Origin: Mesostigma viride
Lineage: Eukaryota; Streptophyta; Mesostigmatophyceae; Mesostigmatales; Mesostigmataceae
Reading direction: 5' to 3'
Assembly (NCBI GenBank): GCA_009746045.1
Contig: RPFO01000082.1
Span: 5,070,972 to 5,134,971, forward strand
DNA: 64,000 nucleotides
Part shown: positions 1-14,000 of the stretch, one piece after another
Layout: every line of letters starts with the position of its first letter
Position numbering within the stretch: the stretch's first letter is position 1
The notes under the pieces: model-generated
What the model saw: only the letters and a program-made list of their open reading frames with translations
What the model was told of the DNA's origin: nothing
Database searches by the model: none
Translations under genes and position numbers: made by a program

Positions 1-2075
1 CCCGCATTGATCCCCACAGAGCACGACAAGGCAATCACGCAAAAGGCGGTGTGTGGGTGACAGGTGCGTGGAAATACACTGAAAAGAGGTTGATATTCTA
101 TCATGCTGCCGCATGCTATACGCGCCTATCGGCAACACTATTCCCCCAAACCGTCTCATATAAAGAAACCTGCATGTCAATGGCTTCCAAGCGTGTAAAG
201 CAAGTGACACCACGTACACTGTGTAGAACAAAAGGATGCTGGCATAAGGATTTGGGGCTTTACTTCAAGGCACGAGCACCTACAAGAACACACGGGTAAG
301 GCAACATGCTATTATTGGCTGCCTGGTACCCATGACAAGCGATCATGCATGAGGTGCCCTCCCAATGCTGGCAATTTCAAAAACCAGAGCAACCATGAAT
401 CCAGCCTGGCAAGAACGCGGTTCTAATAACGCAGTCACGCCTTTGTTTTCATGCAAAGTGTCGGGCCGGGTGATCCTCCCACAGTACGCATGTATTGCCT
501 ACAATAATGGGCACGTATTTGCACTGTCAACAAAATAATAAACTTTAAGCAACTATATTGGGCAGTTAATCAAATGAGGACTAGAAACAATCGATGTTAT
601 ACAGCAGTGGGAGAAACACGACTTTTCCACGATGCTATCGCAAAGAGCCGACAATGCGGGCGTCATTCCGAGGCACGTGGTCGGAAAACACAACCTATTT
701 TAGGTTTATTTTCTCGGCAACGGGTAGATGCAATACCCGCAGCCTTTCGACAAGCGATCTCGCGTGCAAGCTCTACAGCGACCAGCATATCACAGTATCC
801 ATTTTAAATTCACCTCAATTCCGGCATCTTGACGCCTCGGTAAGGAATAACGTGCAACATATAATCTTCATACCAATCCTGCCACGAAAAACACAGACAC
901 AAAAGGAACGTAGGACCGAGTCGTAAGATATGACGACATAAGAACTCGGCTTACAGGAATGGGAGGCTTCCCCTGAAAACATAACGCCATCTAAATTAAG
1001 ACATGTACCAATTCATTTGCAATCACCCCGGATGGAAGGATTAAGCATTTAAAAAACCACCAAGGGCGAAGTTTTTTAAAATCCGCTGCGCTAAGGTGGA
1101 AATCTACCTTCGTTTTCGCATCGGCAATAACTTCTAGGCGCTGTTGCAACTGCAAGACAGGTGGGCTGGGCTGGCCTGCCGCCATACTACCTAAAAAGGA
1201 TCTCACAATAACAAAGCCAAAAACAATGGCTTTCGCGCCTTTGATCCCAACGTGCTTCTCTGTTTTTGTTTAGGCTTGCAGAGCTTGAAAAACCGTCAAG
1301 CCCTTCGTCTTCGGACGAGGAAAACTGTCTTCTGTCAGCCATTCAACGTCCGGCGCGCGCGTGGGGTCGCAATGACCCGCCATTATCCTGCACTGCTATC
1401 ACCCGCACGATCGCCAGGATTGGTCCGATGCCACCCATCCAGCCACGCAACGCGCAGCCTGCTGCCGATGCCAGCTGCATAAAGCTGCTGAATGTGGCTG
1501 GAACGATACCAGGGCTCCAGGCCGGCGCGGCCACGTCATAGCCGCACCGATAGCCATGGCCCAGCCGCCCAGCCTGACATACAGTAAAAATCGGAAGCTG
1601 CCGCCTGCCGGAGACTGCCGCCTCGCGCCTCCCAACTCCCAAGGCTCCACACTCCAGCCAGCTGGCTAAGGACCCTTTCAGGGTTCACACAGCAAGTCAC
1701 AGACAGTTTTTTTTACTGTCAAGCGCCACCACGGGGAATGACAGCCATTAGCTCAGTAATCAGTATGCAAAAACATGAAGCGTTGGGGAGAAATATTTTT
1801 ATGTGATGCCGCCGAGGTGGCAACGCACTTGTATTCTTATTACCGGTAGCCTTTCATTTATTAGTGACAAGGCCGTGGCTATAAACATAGTTTCGTGCAC
1901 AGTGTGGCTTAAACTAGATACGCAGTGATGCAAGGGTAGTTTGTGCACTATCGCATGCTGCGTTCACGATTTCCTACATACGTTTGTACGGGATCGCATG
2001 CATGACCATACACACGTTATAACCTCGCAACCAAGGGCTTAAGGTAGCTCGTTGAGGATTACCTACGTCTTTGGA
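1..2075. other. Upstream region without a supported gene
   Basis: No open frame here can be tied to a family. Several overlapping short frames exist on both strands between about 1250 and 1650, but none shows a conserved motif or convincing splice sites. The stretch ends at the HIBCH start codon, so its right part should hold that gene's promoter and 5' UTR; no TATA box or other core element is obvious. Confidence 0.4.
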
Positions 2076-5000
2076 ATGCTCAAGCTCTTGCGCCCGGCGG
2101 CGTTCATCGCTCGTACACCGTGCCGACACGCGTTAGCGGGACCACAGGTGTCGCTTCTTCCTGTCCCGGGCAGCGCGCAAACTGAGAGGTCGTTCTCGCA
2201 GTTAATGGAGCAGCGCGCCGCAAAAGAGGCACCACCTCCTAGCGCGGAGGGGGAGGTAAGCCTTTGCGTTTTCCCATAAGCATTCCCATCATTGGCGATA
2301 ATATACCTGGAACTCTACCCGTACCTGCCTTGGCCTCGTCCCGGCTACCGAGCTCTAGGACCAAGGGCCAACTTGTTGCAGTATAATCCATGTATGCTAC
2401 TAGTATGACTACTAGTCTGGGCGGGATGGGTCGTAGCTAGAGGTTGCCAGCAGTATGGCTAGGCAGATGGACTCGTCAGGGTGCGCAGGTCTCTACTCCT
2501 GCTCGTGCATTGTTGCGGTACATGTCGGATGTCCATGTGGCTTGTGGACATGTGGATGTCTGCGTAGAGCGCATGTGCGTGCTTGCACCTGTGGTGAATG
2601 CATCTGTGGTGACTGCATGTGCCTGTGTGTGTTTGTGTTGCCGCATCTGCACGCGAGTTCTTCCGGTGACATCTGTGGATGCTACGGCGTATGCCCGTGT
2701 GTAAGGATGGGTGCCACATTGACTAGCGGCATGTGTGCTTAGGGGCGTGGGTGGGTGGGTGGGTGGGTGGATGGGTGGGTGGGTGGGTGGGTGGGTGGGC
2801 GGGTGGGCGGGTGGGTGGGTGGGTGGGTGGGTGGGTGGGTGGGTGGGTGGGTGGGTGGGTGGGTGGGTGGGTGGGTGGGTGGGTGGGTGGGTGGGTGGGT
2901 GGGTGGGTGGGTGGGTGGGTGGGTGGGTGGGTGGGTGGGTGGGTGGGTGGGTGGGTGGGTGGGTGGGTGGGTGGGTGGGTGGGTGGGTGGGTGGCTGGGT
3001 GGGTGGGTGGGTGGGTGGGTTGGGGTGCCGATGTGCTTGTGGTCGCATGCATGTGTGTCGGGGGGGGGGGGGGGATGTCTGTGTGTGTTGGTATGCTTTC
3101 TGTTGGGCTGTCTGTTGACTTGTAGTCGAATGGGTGGATGGATATGTGCATAGGTGTGCGTGTAGCTGCATACTTTTGTGTGCTGTGTGCGTTGGTATGT
3201 GCGTGTCTGGCGCTATGTGCTGGTGGGGCATACACATCTCTCTGCGATGCTCTCAGGGTGGCAGCGTGCGCGCCCATGAGCTGTCACCTATCGATAGGGT
3301 CATCTGGAGGCACCCACTGCCCCTGCCCTTCTCTGCTCTGCTTGCATTATCTGTTCTGTTAGGGCTTTGGATGTTTGGGGTTTGGGGGGGTAGGGGCCGC
3401 TGTGTGGGCGGTGCGGGTACACCGTCCTCATTGGGTATGCTTTTTATGCTTTTATGAAGTCCTACTCGTACAAACAAAGATCTTGCCTGAAGCATTTGTT
3501 GGTTTGCCGCGTCTGCGATGCGCGCCAAGGTGTCCCTACGGCTTCACGAGGCAACCACCCAAGCGTTGTAGTGACCAGTACAGTGACCAATGGGTCCCGT
3601 ACAGAAGCTACGGCTTCACGAGGCAACCACCCATGCGTTGTAGTGACCAGTATAGTGACCGATGGGTCTACTACAGAAGCTACGGCTTCGCAAGGCAACC
3701 ACCCAAGCGTTGTAGTGACCAGTATAGTGACCGATGGGTCTACTACAGAAGCTACGGCTTCACGAGGCAACCACCCACGCGTTGTAGTGACCAGTATAGT
3801 GACCAATGGGTCCAGTACAGTATACCAGTGCTTTGCAAGGCAACCCCAAGCAGCAGGCAAGGGATGAGTCTCCGATCATGCCCCCATGATTGTGGGGCAT
3901 AACGCAAAGGCCTTTCCCTCTCTCTGCTGGTGCGGGGACGCCCAGTAACCCCTAATTTATCAGGGATTGAATTTTGTAGTTCTTGGAACCCAGTGCCCGT
4001 GCCTCCTCCCCTCATCCCCACTCACTGCCACCATACGGTGCTCCTCCCTACTTTCACAACTCTTCGCATGCCCCCAGCCTCAGGTGCTGCATGAGAAAAC
4101 ACCGGCTACGCGCATCGCCGTCCTCAACCGCCCAGACAAGCTCAACACCCTCACGGCCACCATGGTGCGTTCACGAGCTGCTATGTCCCTGCCAGGAATC
4201 ATCCAGCCCTGCCCGCGATGCCAAATGGTCTCCCAACTCAGCGTGGAATGTGGCACCTTCACCGCTAGTCATGTAGTAGCAGAAGTCAGTACGTGCAGCA
4301 TGTTTACGCCAGCAGCCGTCACCGCCCCTGGGCCCAAGGAGCCCCGTTTTCAAACCCCTGTAACGGTGCTAGAGAAATAAATAGGCCGGCGCGGTAATCT
4401 TAGCCGTATTCGTTTTCTTTCTTACCACGTGCGTCGCAGCTGCTGCTATGGTGCTTGATATCAGATATGGTAGTTGTTTATGGTAGTAGTAGTTGTTTAT
4501 GGAGCGTTTGGTAATGGTTTCCATTCGTAGGACATCCCTTGCACTTGCTGCTATGGTGCTTGATGAATTGACACATGTCATGTCGTGATCGCATCTTCAT
4601 GACACCTGACGCCGCTGCTGCCATGACACTCGATGGATGGATGAACCCGTGTGCTTTGTTCCGCTGCTGCCATGACACTCGATGGATGGATGAACCCGTG
4701 TGCTTTGTTCCGCTGCTGCCATGACACTCGATGGATGGATGAACCCGTGTGCTTTGTTCCGCTGCTGCCACGACACTCGATGGATGGATGAACCCGTGTG
4801 CTTTGTTCCGCTGCTGCCATGACACTCGAAGGATGGATGAACCCGTGTGCTTTGTACCGCTGCTGCCATGACACTCGATGGATGGATGAACCCGTGTGCT
4901 TTGTACCGCTGCTGCCATGACACTTGATGGATGGATGAACCCGTGTGCTTTGTTCCGCTGCTGCCATGACACTCGATGGATGGATGAACCCGTGTGCTTT

Positions 5001-8000
5001 GTTCAGCATTATAGGACGACCTCCATCAGCATTGTAAGAAGACCATGCGGCATGGTGAAGATTTCCGTACTTGCTACTGACATATTGCCTCCTCTTCACA
5101 ATGCTCCTTGCCCCATCCTTGCCGCCTTTGTTCACAACCCTGCATGTGTGCGGCGGGCACTCTTATGCGGGTGTGGGCACCATTCGTGCGTGTGCCTGCG
5201 TGTGCGTGTGCGTGTGCGTGTGCGTGTGCGTGTGCGTGTGCGTGTGCGTGTGCGTGTGCGTGTGCGTGTGCGTGTGCGTGTGCGTGTGCGTGTGCGTGTG
5301 CGTGTGCGTGTGCGTGTGCGTGTGCGTGTGCGTGTGCGTGTGCGTGTGCGTGTGCGTGTGCGTGTGCGTGTGCGTGTGCGTGTGCGTGTGCGTGTGCGTG
5401 TGCGTGTGCGTGTGCGTGTGCGTGTGCGTGTGCGTGTGCGTGTGCGTGTGCGTGTGCGTGTGCGTGTGCGTGTGCGTGTGCGTGTGCGTGTGCGTGTGCG
5501 TGTGCGTGTGCGTGTGCGTGTGCGTGTGCGTGTGCGTGTGCGTGTGCGTGTGCGTGTGCGTGTGCGTGTGCGTGTGCGTGTGCGTGTGCGTGTGCGTGTG
5601 CGTGTGCGTGTGCGTGTGCGTGTGCGTGTGCGTGTGCGTGTGCGCGCGTATGAATGTATGTGCGTGCCATGCGTGTGTGGTGGCACTGTCGTGTGTGCAT
5701 GTGCCGTGCACGTGCGGGCACCATGTGCGTGTGCATCTGCCATGCATCCGGGGCTGCAAATTCATTACTCCCATGCCTGCGGCGGTGCCAGGTGGACGAG
5801 TTGCACAAGCTGTACACCAAGTGGGACGCCTTCCCGCTCGTGCGTTCCATCTTGCTCAAGGTGGGTCGCCCCCAGCCCTCATCCACAGGACCACATGCGG
5901 TGGCGCCTTGCTCAAAGTGGGTCGGCACGTGCACGTGCTGCTGCTATCATGTTCCGCTGCTTTGATTTCCATCATGTTCCGAGTGGAAGGTTGTCTGACA
6001 GCCAGTCATGGTAGCGCCATGCTCCAGGTGGTTGCCACGCCCCCGCTGGTTCTACCACGCTAGCTCTAGTGTCATGCGTAAGGTGGGTGCCATGTCCAGC
6101 TGGGTGTCCCAACCCCCACCAGTGCCATCCCACCCGGTAGCGCCATGCATGAGGGTGGTCCCAGCCTTTCGGCACGTGATTGCCATGTGGGCGGGTGGCT
6201 CAGCCCGCATGCATGCGTGCGCCCATGCACACGGACGGTGCCAAGGGAGCTAGCCCAGTGAGTTAAGTCTTGTTTGTGGTTGCAACAACCTTGTGCCATT
6301 TATCACCTTGTGTATGGTTCTTGCCACCCCCTACTCATGCTTTCCCCTTCTGTGACTTGCTTTTGTGATGTCTATGTGGGTAGGAAGTTATTCTAAAACT
6401 TGGGGCTGATTGGAAACGGGTTGCAAATCTTGCCCGCCCGCGCGCGCGCCCGCCCGCCCGCCTGCCCGCCTGCATGCCTCCATTCCTGCCCTTTGTGTGT
6501 GTCGTTGGGACACAGGGATCGGCGACCGCTGGCAAGGCACGCGCGCTGTGTGCTGGGGGTGATGTCGTGACCATTGCGCAGATGCTGCGTGGCGGTGGTC
6601 AGTAATTGTAGTATTACTAGTGGTAATAGCACTAGCATTAATAGTAGCAATACCAGTAGTAGTAGTCATAGTAGTCATAGTAGTCATAGTAGTCATAGCA
6701 GTCATAGTAGTCATAGTAGTCATAGTAGTCATAGTAGTCATAGTAGTCATAGTAGTCATTGTAGTCATAGTAGTCATAGTAGTCATAGTAGTCATAGTAG
6801 TCATAGTAGTCATAGCAGTCATAGTAGTCATAGTAGTCATAGTAGTCATAGTAGTCATAGTAGTCATAGTAGTCATAGTAGTCATAGTAGTCATAGTAGT
6901 CATAGTAGTCACAGTAGTCACAGTAGTCACAGTAGTCATAGTAGTTGTAGTAGTCATAGTAGTCACAGTAGTCACAGTAGTCACAGTAGTCACAGTAGTC
7001 ACAGTAGTCATAGTAGTCATAGTAGTCATAGTAGTCATAGTAGTCATAGTAGTCGTAGTAGTCATAGTAGTCACAGTAGTCACAGTAGTCACAGTAGTCA
7101 TAGTAGTCGTAGTAGTCATAGTAGTCACAGTAGTCATAGTAATCATAGTAGTCATAGTAGTCATAGTAGTCGTAGTAGTCATAGTAGTCACAGTAGTCAC
7201 AGTAGTCACAGTAGTCATAGTAGTCGTAGTAGTCATAGTAGTCACAGTAGTCATAGTAATCATAGTAGTCATAGCAGTCATAGTAGTCGTAGTAGTCATT
7301 GTAGTCATAGTAGTCATCGTAGTCGTAGTAGTCATAGTAGTCATCGTAGTCATAGTAGTCATAGTAGTCGTAGTAGGCATCCTAGTCGTAGTAGTCATCG
7401 TAGTCATTGTAGTCACAGTAGTCATAGTAGTCATAGTAGTCATAGCAGTCATAGTAGTCACAGTAGTCATACTAGTCATAGCAGTCATTGTAGTCATAGT
7501 AGTCATCGTAGTCGTAGTAGTCATAGTAGTCATCGTAGTCATAGTAGTCGTAGTAGGCATCCTAGTCGTAGTAGTCATCGTAGTCATTGTAGTCACAGTA
7601 GTCATAGTAGTCGTAGTAGGCATCCTAGTAATGATAAGTATAAGAGTCATCAAACTAGAATCGACATCTTTCCTTGGAAACTTGCCATCATGAATCGATT
7701 TCATTTGCGGTGCAAGTGTGAATCCTTGTCTCTAGGCTAACCCACGGTTGCCCCCAACACCTCGCATATTCATCTTTGACTAATTATTTTCTTATTTCAA
7801 CACTCATTCAGTTGGGGTCACTGCTCTGTTTGCTACCTAGTTAAGAGCAGCCCTTCATAGATTTGTTATAATGTTGGCCATAAACCTATGTGAATTCCTG
7901 TGGGCTGTTACATGATGTTACGTTGTACTGCTGCCCTATTGAAGGATCATGTGGGCTGCTGCCCGCTGCCCGCCGCCCGCCCGCCCGCCCGCCCGCCCGC

Positions 8001-11000
8001 CCGCCCGCCCGCCCGCTCGCTCGCCGCCCGCCCGCCCGCCCGCCCGCCCGCCCGCCCGCCCGCCCGCCCGCCCGCCCGCCCGCCCGCCCGCCCGCCCGCC
8101 CGCCGCCCGCCCGCCCGCCGCCCCCCGCCGCCCGCCCGCCCGCCCGCCCGCCCGCCCGCCCGCCCGCCCGCCGTCCGTCCGTCCGTGTCTACTGCGTATT
8201 CTTCCACCAAATGTTTTGCCTCATGCTGGCGAGCTTACCGAGGAACGTGTCTCCCAAACATAAAGTCATCGCCCAATAATCCTTATTGAATCTGTATCCC
8301 AAATGACGGGAATGGCAATGTCACTTTGCCCCTCTTCTCACCATCTCGTATCAAAACGGTGGACGGGTTTAATGAACGCATGATCTGGCCAACTTCAGAG
8401 TTAAACAAAGCATACGTGGCTGTGGCGCTGTGTTGCTGCTGGCGCCGCAAATGCTGGCGCTACATTTGCTGCACGTGTTCTGGCGTGCAGAGGTGACACC
8501 AGAAAAGCTGGCCAAGTGCATGGAGTTCTTCCGCAAGGAGTACCAGCTCGACTACCTGATCGCGAGCATGAAGACACCCCACGTAAGGGTGTAGGTGTAG
8601 GTGTAGGTGTAGGTGTAGGTGTAGGTGTAGGTGTAGGTGTAGGGTCAAGACGCCGCAAGTGAGGGTGTAGGGTTAGACTTCACAGGGTAAGGGTACTTGG
8701 AGGAGGTAATTGTTTTCTTTGGCTAGTTGTAACACCGCATGTGAGGTAGGGGGTAGGATGAAGACGTAGGGGGTGGGGGTGGGGTGGGTCGGGGTGGGGG
8801 GGTGGGGTGGGGTGGGTCGGGAGGGGGGGGGAAGGTAGGGCGTACAGGGTAGGGGTAGTGTCAATCTGCGTGGACGAAGTGATTGTTTCTTTGGTATGTT
8901 ATGATAGCAGCCAGGAAGCCAGCGCACAGAATGGGTGCAGGGCTTAGAAACATGTTTGAAACTGTTTTTTTTCCAATCCAGTGTTTATGTAACCATTCAT
9001 TTCTGGCTACCCATTCATAGACATGAACATCCCCATGGGCTGGTCTAAATCCTGCACACTTTCGTGGTCAGACTCGTCCAGTCTGGGAAGTCCGCGCTGC
9101 AACGTGGCAATCACCACTGCCTAGCATCCATGGCCTTATAATGCAAGGTCTAGTACTCCAAGTTCTAGGTCTAATCTCAGGTCAAGCCTAATAATCTAAG
9201 CTCTAATCTTGGCTGCTACGTATATCTTTTTCCTTGTGTACTACTGTCGTCTGCCATGCAGATCACCCTCATGGACGGTATCGTGATGGGTGGCGGTGCG
9301 GGGCTGGCCTGCCACGGGGCGTTTCGCATCGCGACGGAGGCCTCGGTGAGTCACCGAGTAGACGAGGATATAGAAGACACGGATCATGGAATCTGTTTGG
9401 TTGCCAGCTTAAGGGTTGGGGGTCGCAGCTTACAATATGGCATGGCTGTGTGGCCAACTGTGGCGTGGATGGGTGATCGAGACGGGGTATCCAGCAGGGT
9501 GCGTACCCCGTGACCCCTGACAGAGGCGCATGGATGATCTGGTTGGGCGCATGAATGAATCCAATAGGGCGATGTATGATCTGGTTGGGCACCGAAGGTT
9601 TTGATCTGGGAAGCGTCATGAGGGGATGCAGTCACGCACTTAAAATTAATTAGGGAAGCGTCATGAGGGGATGCAGTCACGCACTTAAAATTAATTAGGG
9701 AAGCGTCATGAGCGGATGCAGTCACGCACTTAAAATTAATTAGGGAAGCGTCATGAGGGGATGCAGTAACGCACTTAAAAGGAAGCATCATGAGGGGATG
9801 CAGTCACGCACTTAGAATTAATTAGGGACGCATTCATGGCTTGCAACGGTGGATGTGGACCGCGGTCGCTTTCGAGTGCCCATGAACGAGTGGGTGGGGT
9901 GGCCTGATGCAACCCTGTCAGCTTCGCCCCTTCATGCCAACCCACAGGGAGGGCTGGTTTGTGGTCGCTTGCCGTGCGGCCAGTAGCTCACCATGTTGTG
10001 GATGGAAGGGGAGGGGCTGATGGTTGTGGTTGGTGAAGAGGGGTGGGGGGGGGGGGTGGAAAGACAGTGGAGGTGATGACATTTTCTCATACTATCTTGG
10101 GAGCCCTTAATGTTCACACTACAACCAGTTCATTGATTCCCTGGCATTGTCTAGGTCATGGGGCGTCTGACATCCCTCCGGGCCTCCTTTTCTGCCGCCC
10201 GCCCGCCCGCCCGCCTGCCCGCCCGCCCGCCCGCCCGCCCGCCGCCCGCCCGCCGCCCGCCCGCCCGCCCGCCCGCCCGCCCGCCCGCCCGCCCGCCCGC
10301 CCGCCCGCCCGCCCGCCCGCCCGCCCGCCGCCCGCCCGCCCGCCCGCCCGCCCGCCCGCCCGCCGCCGCCCGCCCGCCCGCCCGCCCGCCCGCCCGCCCG
10401 CCCGCCCGCCCGCCCGCCCGCCCGGCCGCCCACCCACCCACCCACCCACCTACCTGCCCTTGCGCTGCCTAGCCAACCAAGCTGCTGACTGATAGCTTGC
10501 TTCCTTAACTTTGCTCTGCCTGCCTGGCTGGCGGCGTGCCTGCCTACATACCGCACCCTACTGCATCGACTGCACCCTATCCATGGTGTTCCTCCGCAGC
10601 TGTTCGCGATGCCTGAGACAGCCATCGGATTCTTCCCTGACGTCGGCATGTGCTACACGCTGTCACGCATGCCGGGGGCAATCGGTACGTCCCCTGGCCT
10701 GCTGTAAGCACGCCCCCCCCCCCCTTTTTTTTCCTATCGCGATGTGCATGCATTGTCGCCTTTTTTCTTGCGTATGTTCGCAAGACCTAGTTGTCGTAAA
10801 GATTTTCTGTCGTGCTATGCTTGTAACCTGGTGTGTGTTTTTAGCCTGTTACTTTGCTTGCTTTATATTCTTTTCCCGAGTCTCTGTCATTTGATTTGTG
10901 TTTGCTGCGCACCCTGCTGGCTTGTGTGAAGTTTGCTAGAATAATTACGGCCTCCTTAAATACACCATTCTTAATACGTGGGCCTGGGTCAGCACATGGA

Positions 11001-14000
11001 GCAGATAATGAGGGAATCTTCATTAGAGGATCTTAGCTAAGCATCACAACGGTCATCTAGCCCCACATGGCTGCACAAGTGGCACGGCACCCACGTGGAT
11101 GGGTGGCATTTCTCCTCGGTGTCCGGTGGGATTGGGTGGGGTGGGGTGGCAGGAGGATTTTCCCATCACCCATACTAGCTTGCTGCCAAAAGGAATATGA
11201 AATGGAACATGTGATCTCATCTCTTCTCTCCTCCTGTGTCTTGCCTATGTATTTTTCCATGTTCATTGTCTCTCTTGCATGGGTTGCTTTGGGGGCGCTC
11301 TTCGCGTTGTCGGCAGCCGGCCAGTTCACCCTCCTGGTCAGTGCGACCCAAGGGGATCATGAGCTCTAATTACAGTACCATGTCCCTGACCTCAAATGTT
11401 TGTGGACATGGCCTGTGGAAACTGCGTACTCTATGCCTCCAGGGATGTTCCTGGGCCTCACCGGCGCGCGCCTGAAGGCTGGGGAGATGCTCGTTACAGG
11501 CTTGGCCACACACGTCATCCAGCAAGAGGTAAGTGTGGGAGCGCTGCTTGCCTGTTTAAATGCTGCCTGCGCAGCAACCTTCGAAACTGCTCCGGTTGTG
11601 GTTTTGAGACATGTCTCCAACGACTCTTGTTGGTGGCATCACGTGTGCATTTTGTTGAAAGGGTAGCTCCAATTACAAATACAGAAAGGGCCTTGTTTCT
11701 TATCACCCTTCGTCATGCCATGGCTGCGGCAGGCAGGCATGGCTGTGGGATGCGGATGCGCTTTGTGAAGTTACACGACGTACACGACGTGCACGACGTA
11801 CTGACCGGCTTATGTTGCTGGTGTGTAGATTGTCCATCAACTTTTTGCACCCTCTCGACTTGCCGCCCTCAATGCCTCCTGTATCCTCTTGCCTTCTCTC
11901 CTAATCTTCCGGTCGGCGTCGGTACCCTTTTGTCTCCTCTTGTTCCTTTCTGGCGGTTGTCCCTGCCATGGTCCCTGTGCACAACGAGTTTGATATTCAT
12001 TCTCCAAGGCGTCGACCCTCAAAGTCTTACTCTTTATTTCCCTACAAAAACGTGAACTGGCGCACCGATGATTCCTGGGCATCGTGCACCACTGGCCGAT
12101 ATTACTGGCGGCAAAACTTCCTTTTGCGCTTCTCCCTTTTCGCTCCTGCGTCCGTGCAGCACCTTCCCTACCTCGCGAAACAGCTGTCCACCCTGCACAC
12201 GAGCGACCGCGAGACGCTGTCCAACATGCTGTCGACCTATCTGGATACATCCCTGCGGTTGGCGGAGGACAGCCTGCTTCGCAAGTAAGGGCCACATGAT
12301 AATGCTCTGATGTCTGTAGTAAACTACTATAACTACTACTACTAGAGTAACCCGCTGGCTCCGCCCAGCCCAAAACAGGGTCCCTTGTTTTGGCAGTACT
12401 TCGCCCCGCTGCCCGCTGCCCGCTGCCCGCTGCCCGCTGCCCGCTGCCCGCTGCCCGCTGCCCGCTGCCCGCTGCCCGCTGCCCGCTGCCCGCTGCCCGC
12501 TGCCCGCTGCCCGCTGGAATAGTACGGTGCTCGCTTCGCTCGCCGCGCGCAGCGCAAAACTCGCTGCGCTCGCTGTGCGCTGCGCGCAGGCCGCTGAAGC
12601 GGCCGCTCGCTTCGCTCGCTGGGCGCTTCGCGCGGATTGGTGGTCAGTGATTCCGGTTCTTTTGGATTGGCGGGGTACTCCGGAATGCCCTGAATGCTCG
12701 GGGATGCTGTGACATTGCTAAATTAATAACTAGGATAGTGGAGGTGCTGGCTTGGTAGAGTATAGAGGTGCTGGCTTGCAGGGTTCCAGAGTGCATCCGT
12801 GGTCAACCAGGAGTCACCTTTTGGAAAGGCCAAAGGAGTCACCTTTGGCCGGCTTCCGCCAGCGTGACCCAGTGAGTAGTTCTCCTACTCACATCTGCCC
12901 CCGTGGGACTAGCAGTCAGATTCGATCCACTGGTTCATATTGGAGAATTTCTGACACGCTTGCACTGATCTCCGGTAAAGAGCTTTTTCGCAGTTGGGCT
13001 ATCGCTTGGGATGCCTTCGGATCAGGAGACCCCTATAGCCGCGACATCGTGCAAGAGGTCCTGTGTTCGAATCCAGTTTCGTACAAAACTATTTCACTAG
13101 AGTATTAAGAATATATATAATCAAAAGAAAATAATGATAGTAATAATGATGATAGTCAATAATAATAGCAGAGTATGACGTCTGTCTGTCATGTTTGTAG
13201 TCATTCATGACTACACTAGCATAAAAGTGATGCGGCTCCTATTTCTTGTGCTTTGTTTATGTCGGCGATATAATTCATGTAAAGCATCTTTTCCAATAAT
13301 TCTAATTGTATAACGGGAGGGATGATGCACTGGGCGCTTGCCTCAGCTGCCTGTTCGAGGACCTTCCCAACTCCCCTCTTACAAGTGAGGGGAGCTGGGA
13401 TGAAAAGGAAGACATCCTTTTGACCTTTTCCATCCTTTACTCTCGTCTGTGTTGGTGGCCGCCGTGTCCAGTTAGCTGGCTTCAGGGTCTTAATATTGTT
13501 AGCAATAGTAATAATAACAACAACACGATTAATAATTAGCTATCTTAGAAGCTGCCACGCTCCTGAACTTGTCGGGTTGGTGCCAAATGCAAAAGAGCAC
13601 CATCAGGGGACTGGCTTGCATGGCAATGCATGGAAGTGCTGTGCTATATGCATGTGGTTGACATGGCAGGCGAGTTACGGTATGGCGTGCCATTACCTGA
13701 CCACTATCGGTTCGGGCTACATCCTGCAAGTTGGTTGGTGCGGTACGGTCATGTAACTGTAAGCAAGGGCCTACTTGAAAAGATGCAGATTACCCGTGAC
13801 GAGAACGTTGCACATCTTCGACTGATAGCAGGCACTTGACTGAACCGTCTTGGAACATCCCCAGGCCCCCGCTTATCAACCCCAAACTTGCACACACGAC
13901 AGTCTATTATATACAGTGTATTATATACAGTATGTATTTTCACCATCCTCCCCCCTTTCAGGCACAGCAACCCCCTGCTAGGGTGTTGCATTGCGAAGCT

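Noticed and set aside
1266-1650. Neighbouring gene upstream of HIBCH
   Set aside because: Frames on both strands overlap, none has a recognisable motif, and splice sites could not be defined.
2733-3153. GWVGG / THPP open frames
   Set aside because: Pure translation of (GGGT)n in different frames.
4896-6063. CV-, RV-, HA- and HT-dipeptide open frames up to 372 codons
   Set aside because: Translation of the GTGTGC hexamer; the true exon 3 of HIBCH lies in the same area in its own frame.
6388-7740. Serine/histidine, valine/isoleucine and MTT-rich frames of 350-440 codons
   Set aside because: Translation of the AGTAGTCAT 9-mer in HIBCH intron 4.
8587-8642. Telomere-like repeat
   Set aside because: The unit is GTGTAG, only ten copies, internal, and continuous with an intron donor; it does not match a known telomere unit.
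12990-13090. Complete tRNA gene
   Set aside because: A B-box/T-arm motif is present, but no acceptor pairing or anticodon arm could be assembled; kept only as a weak tRNA-like segment.
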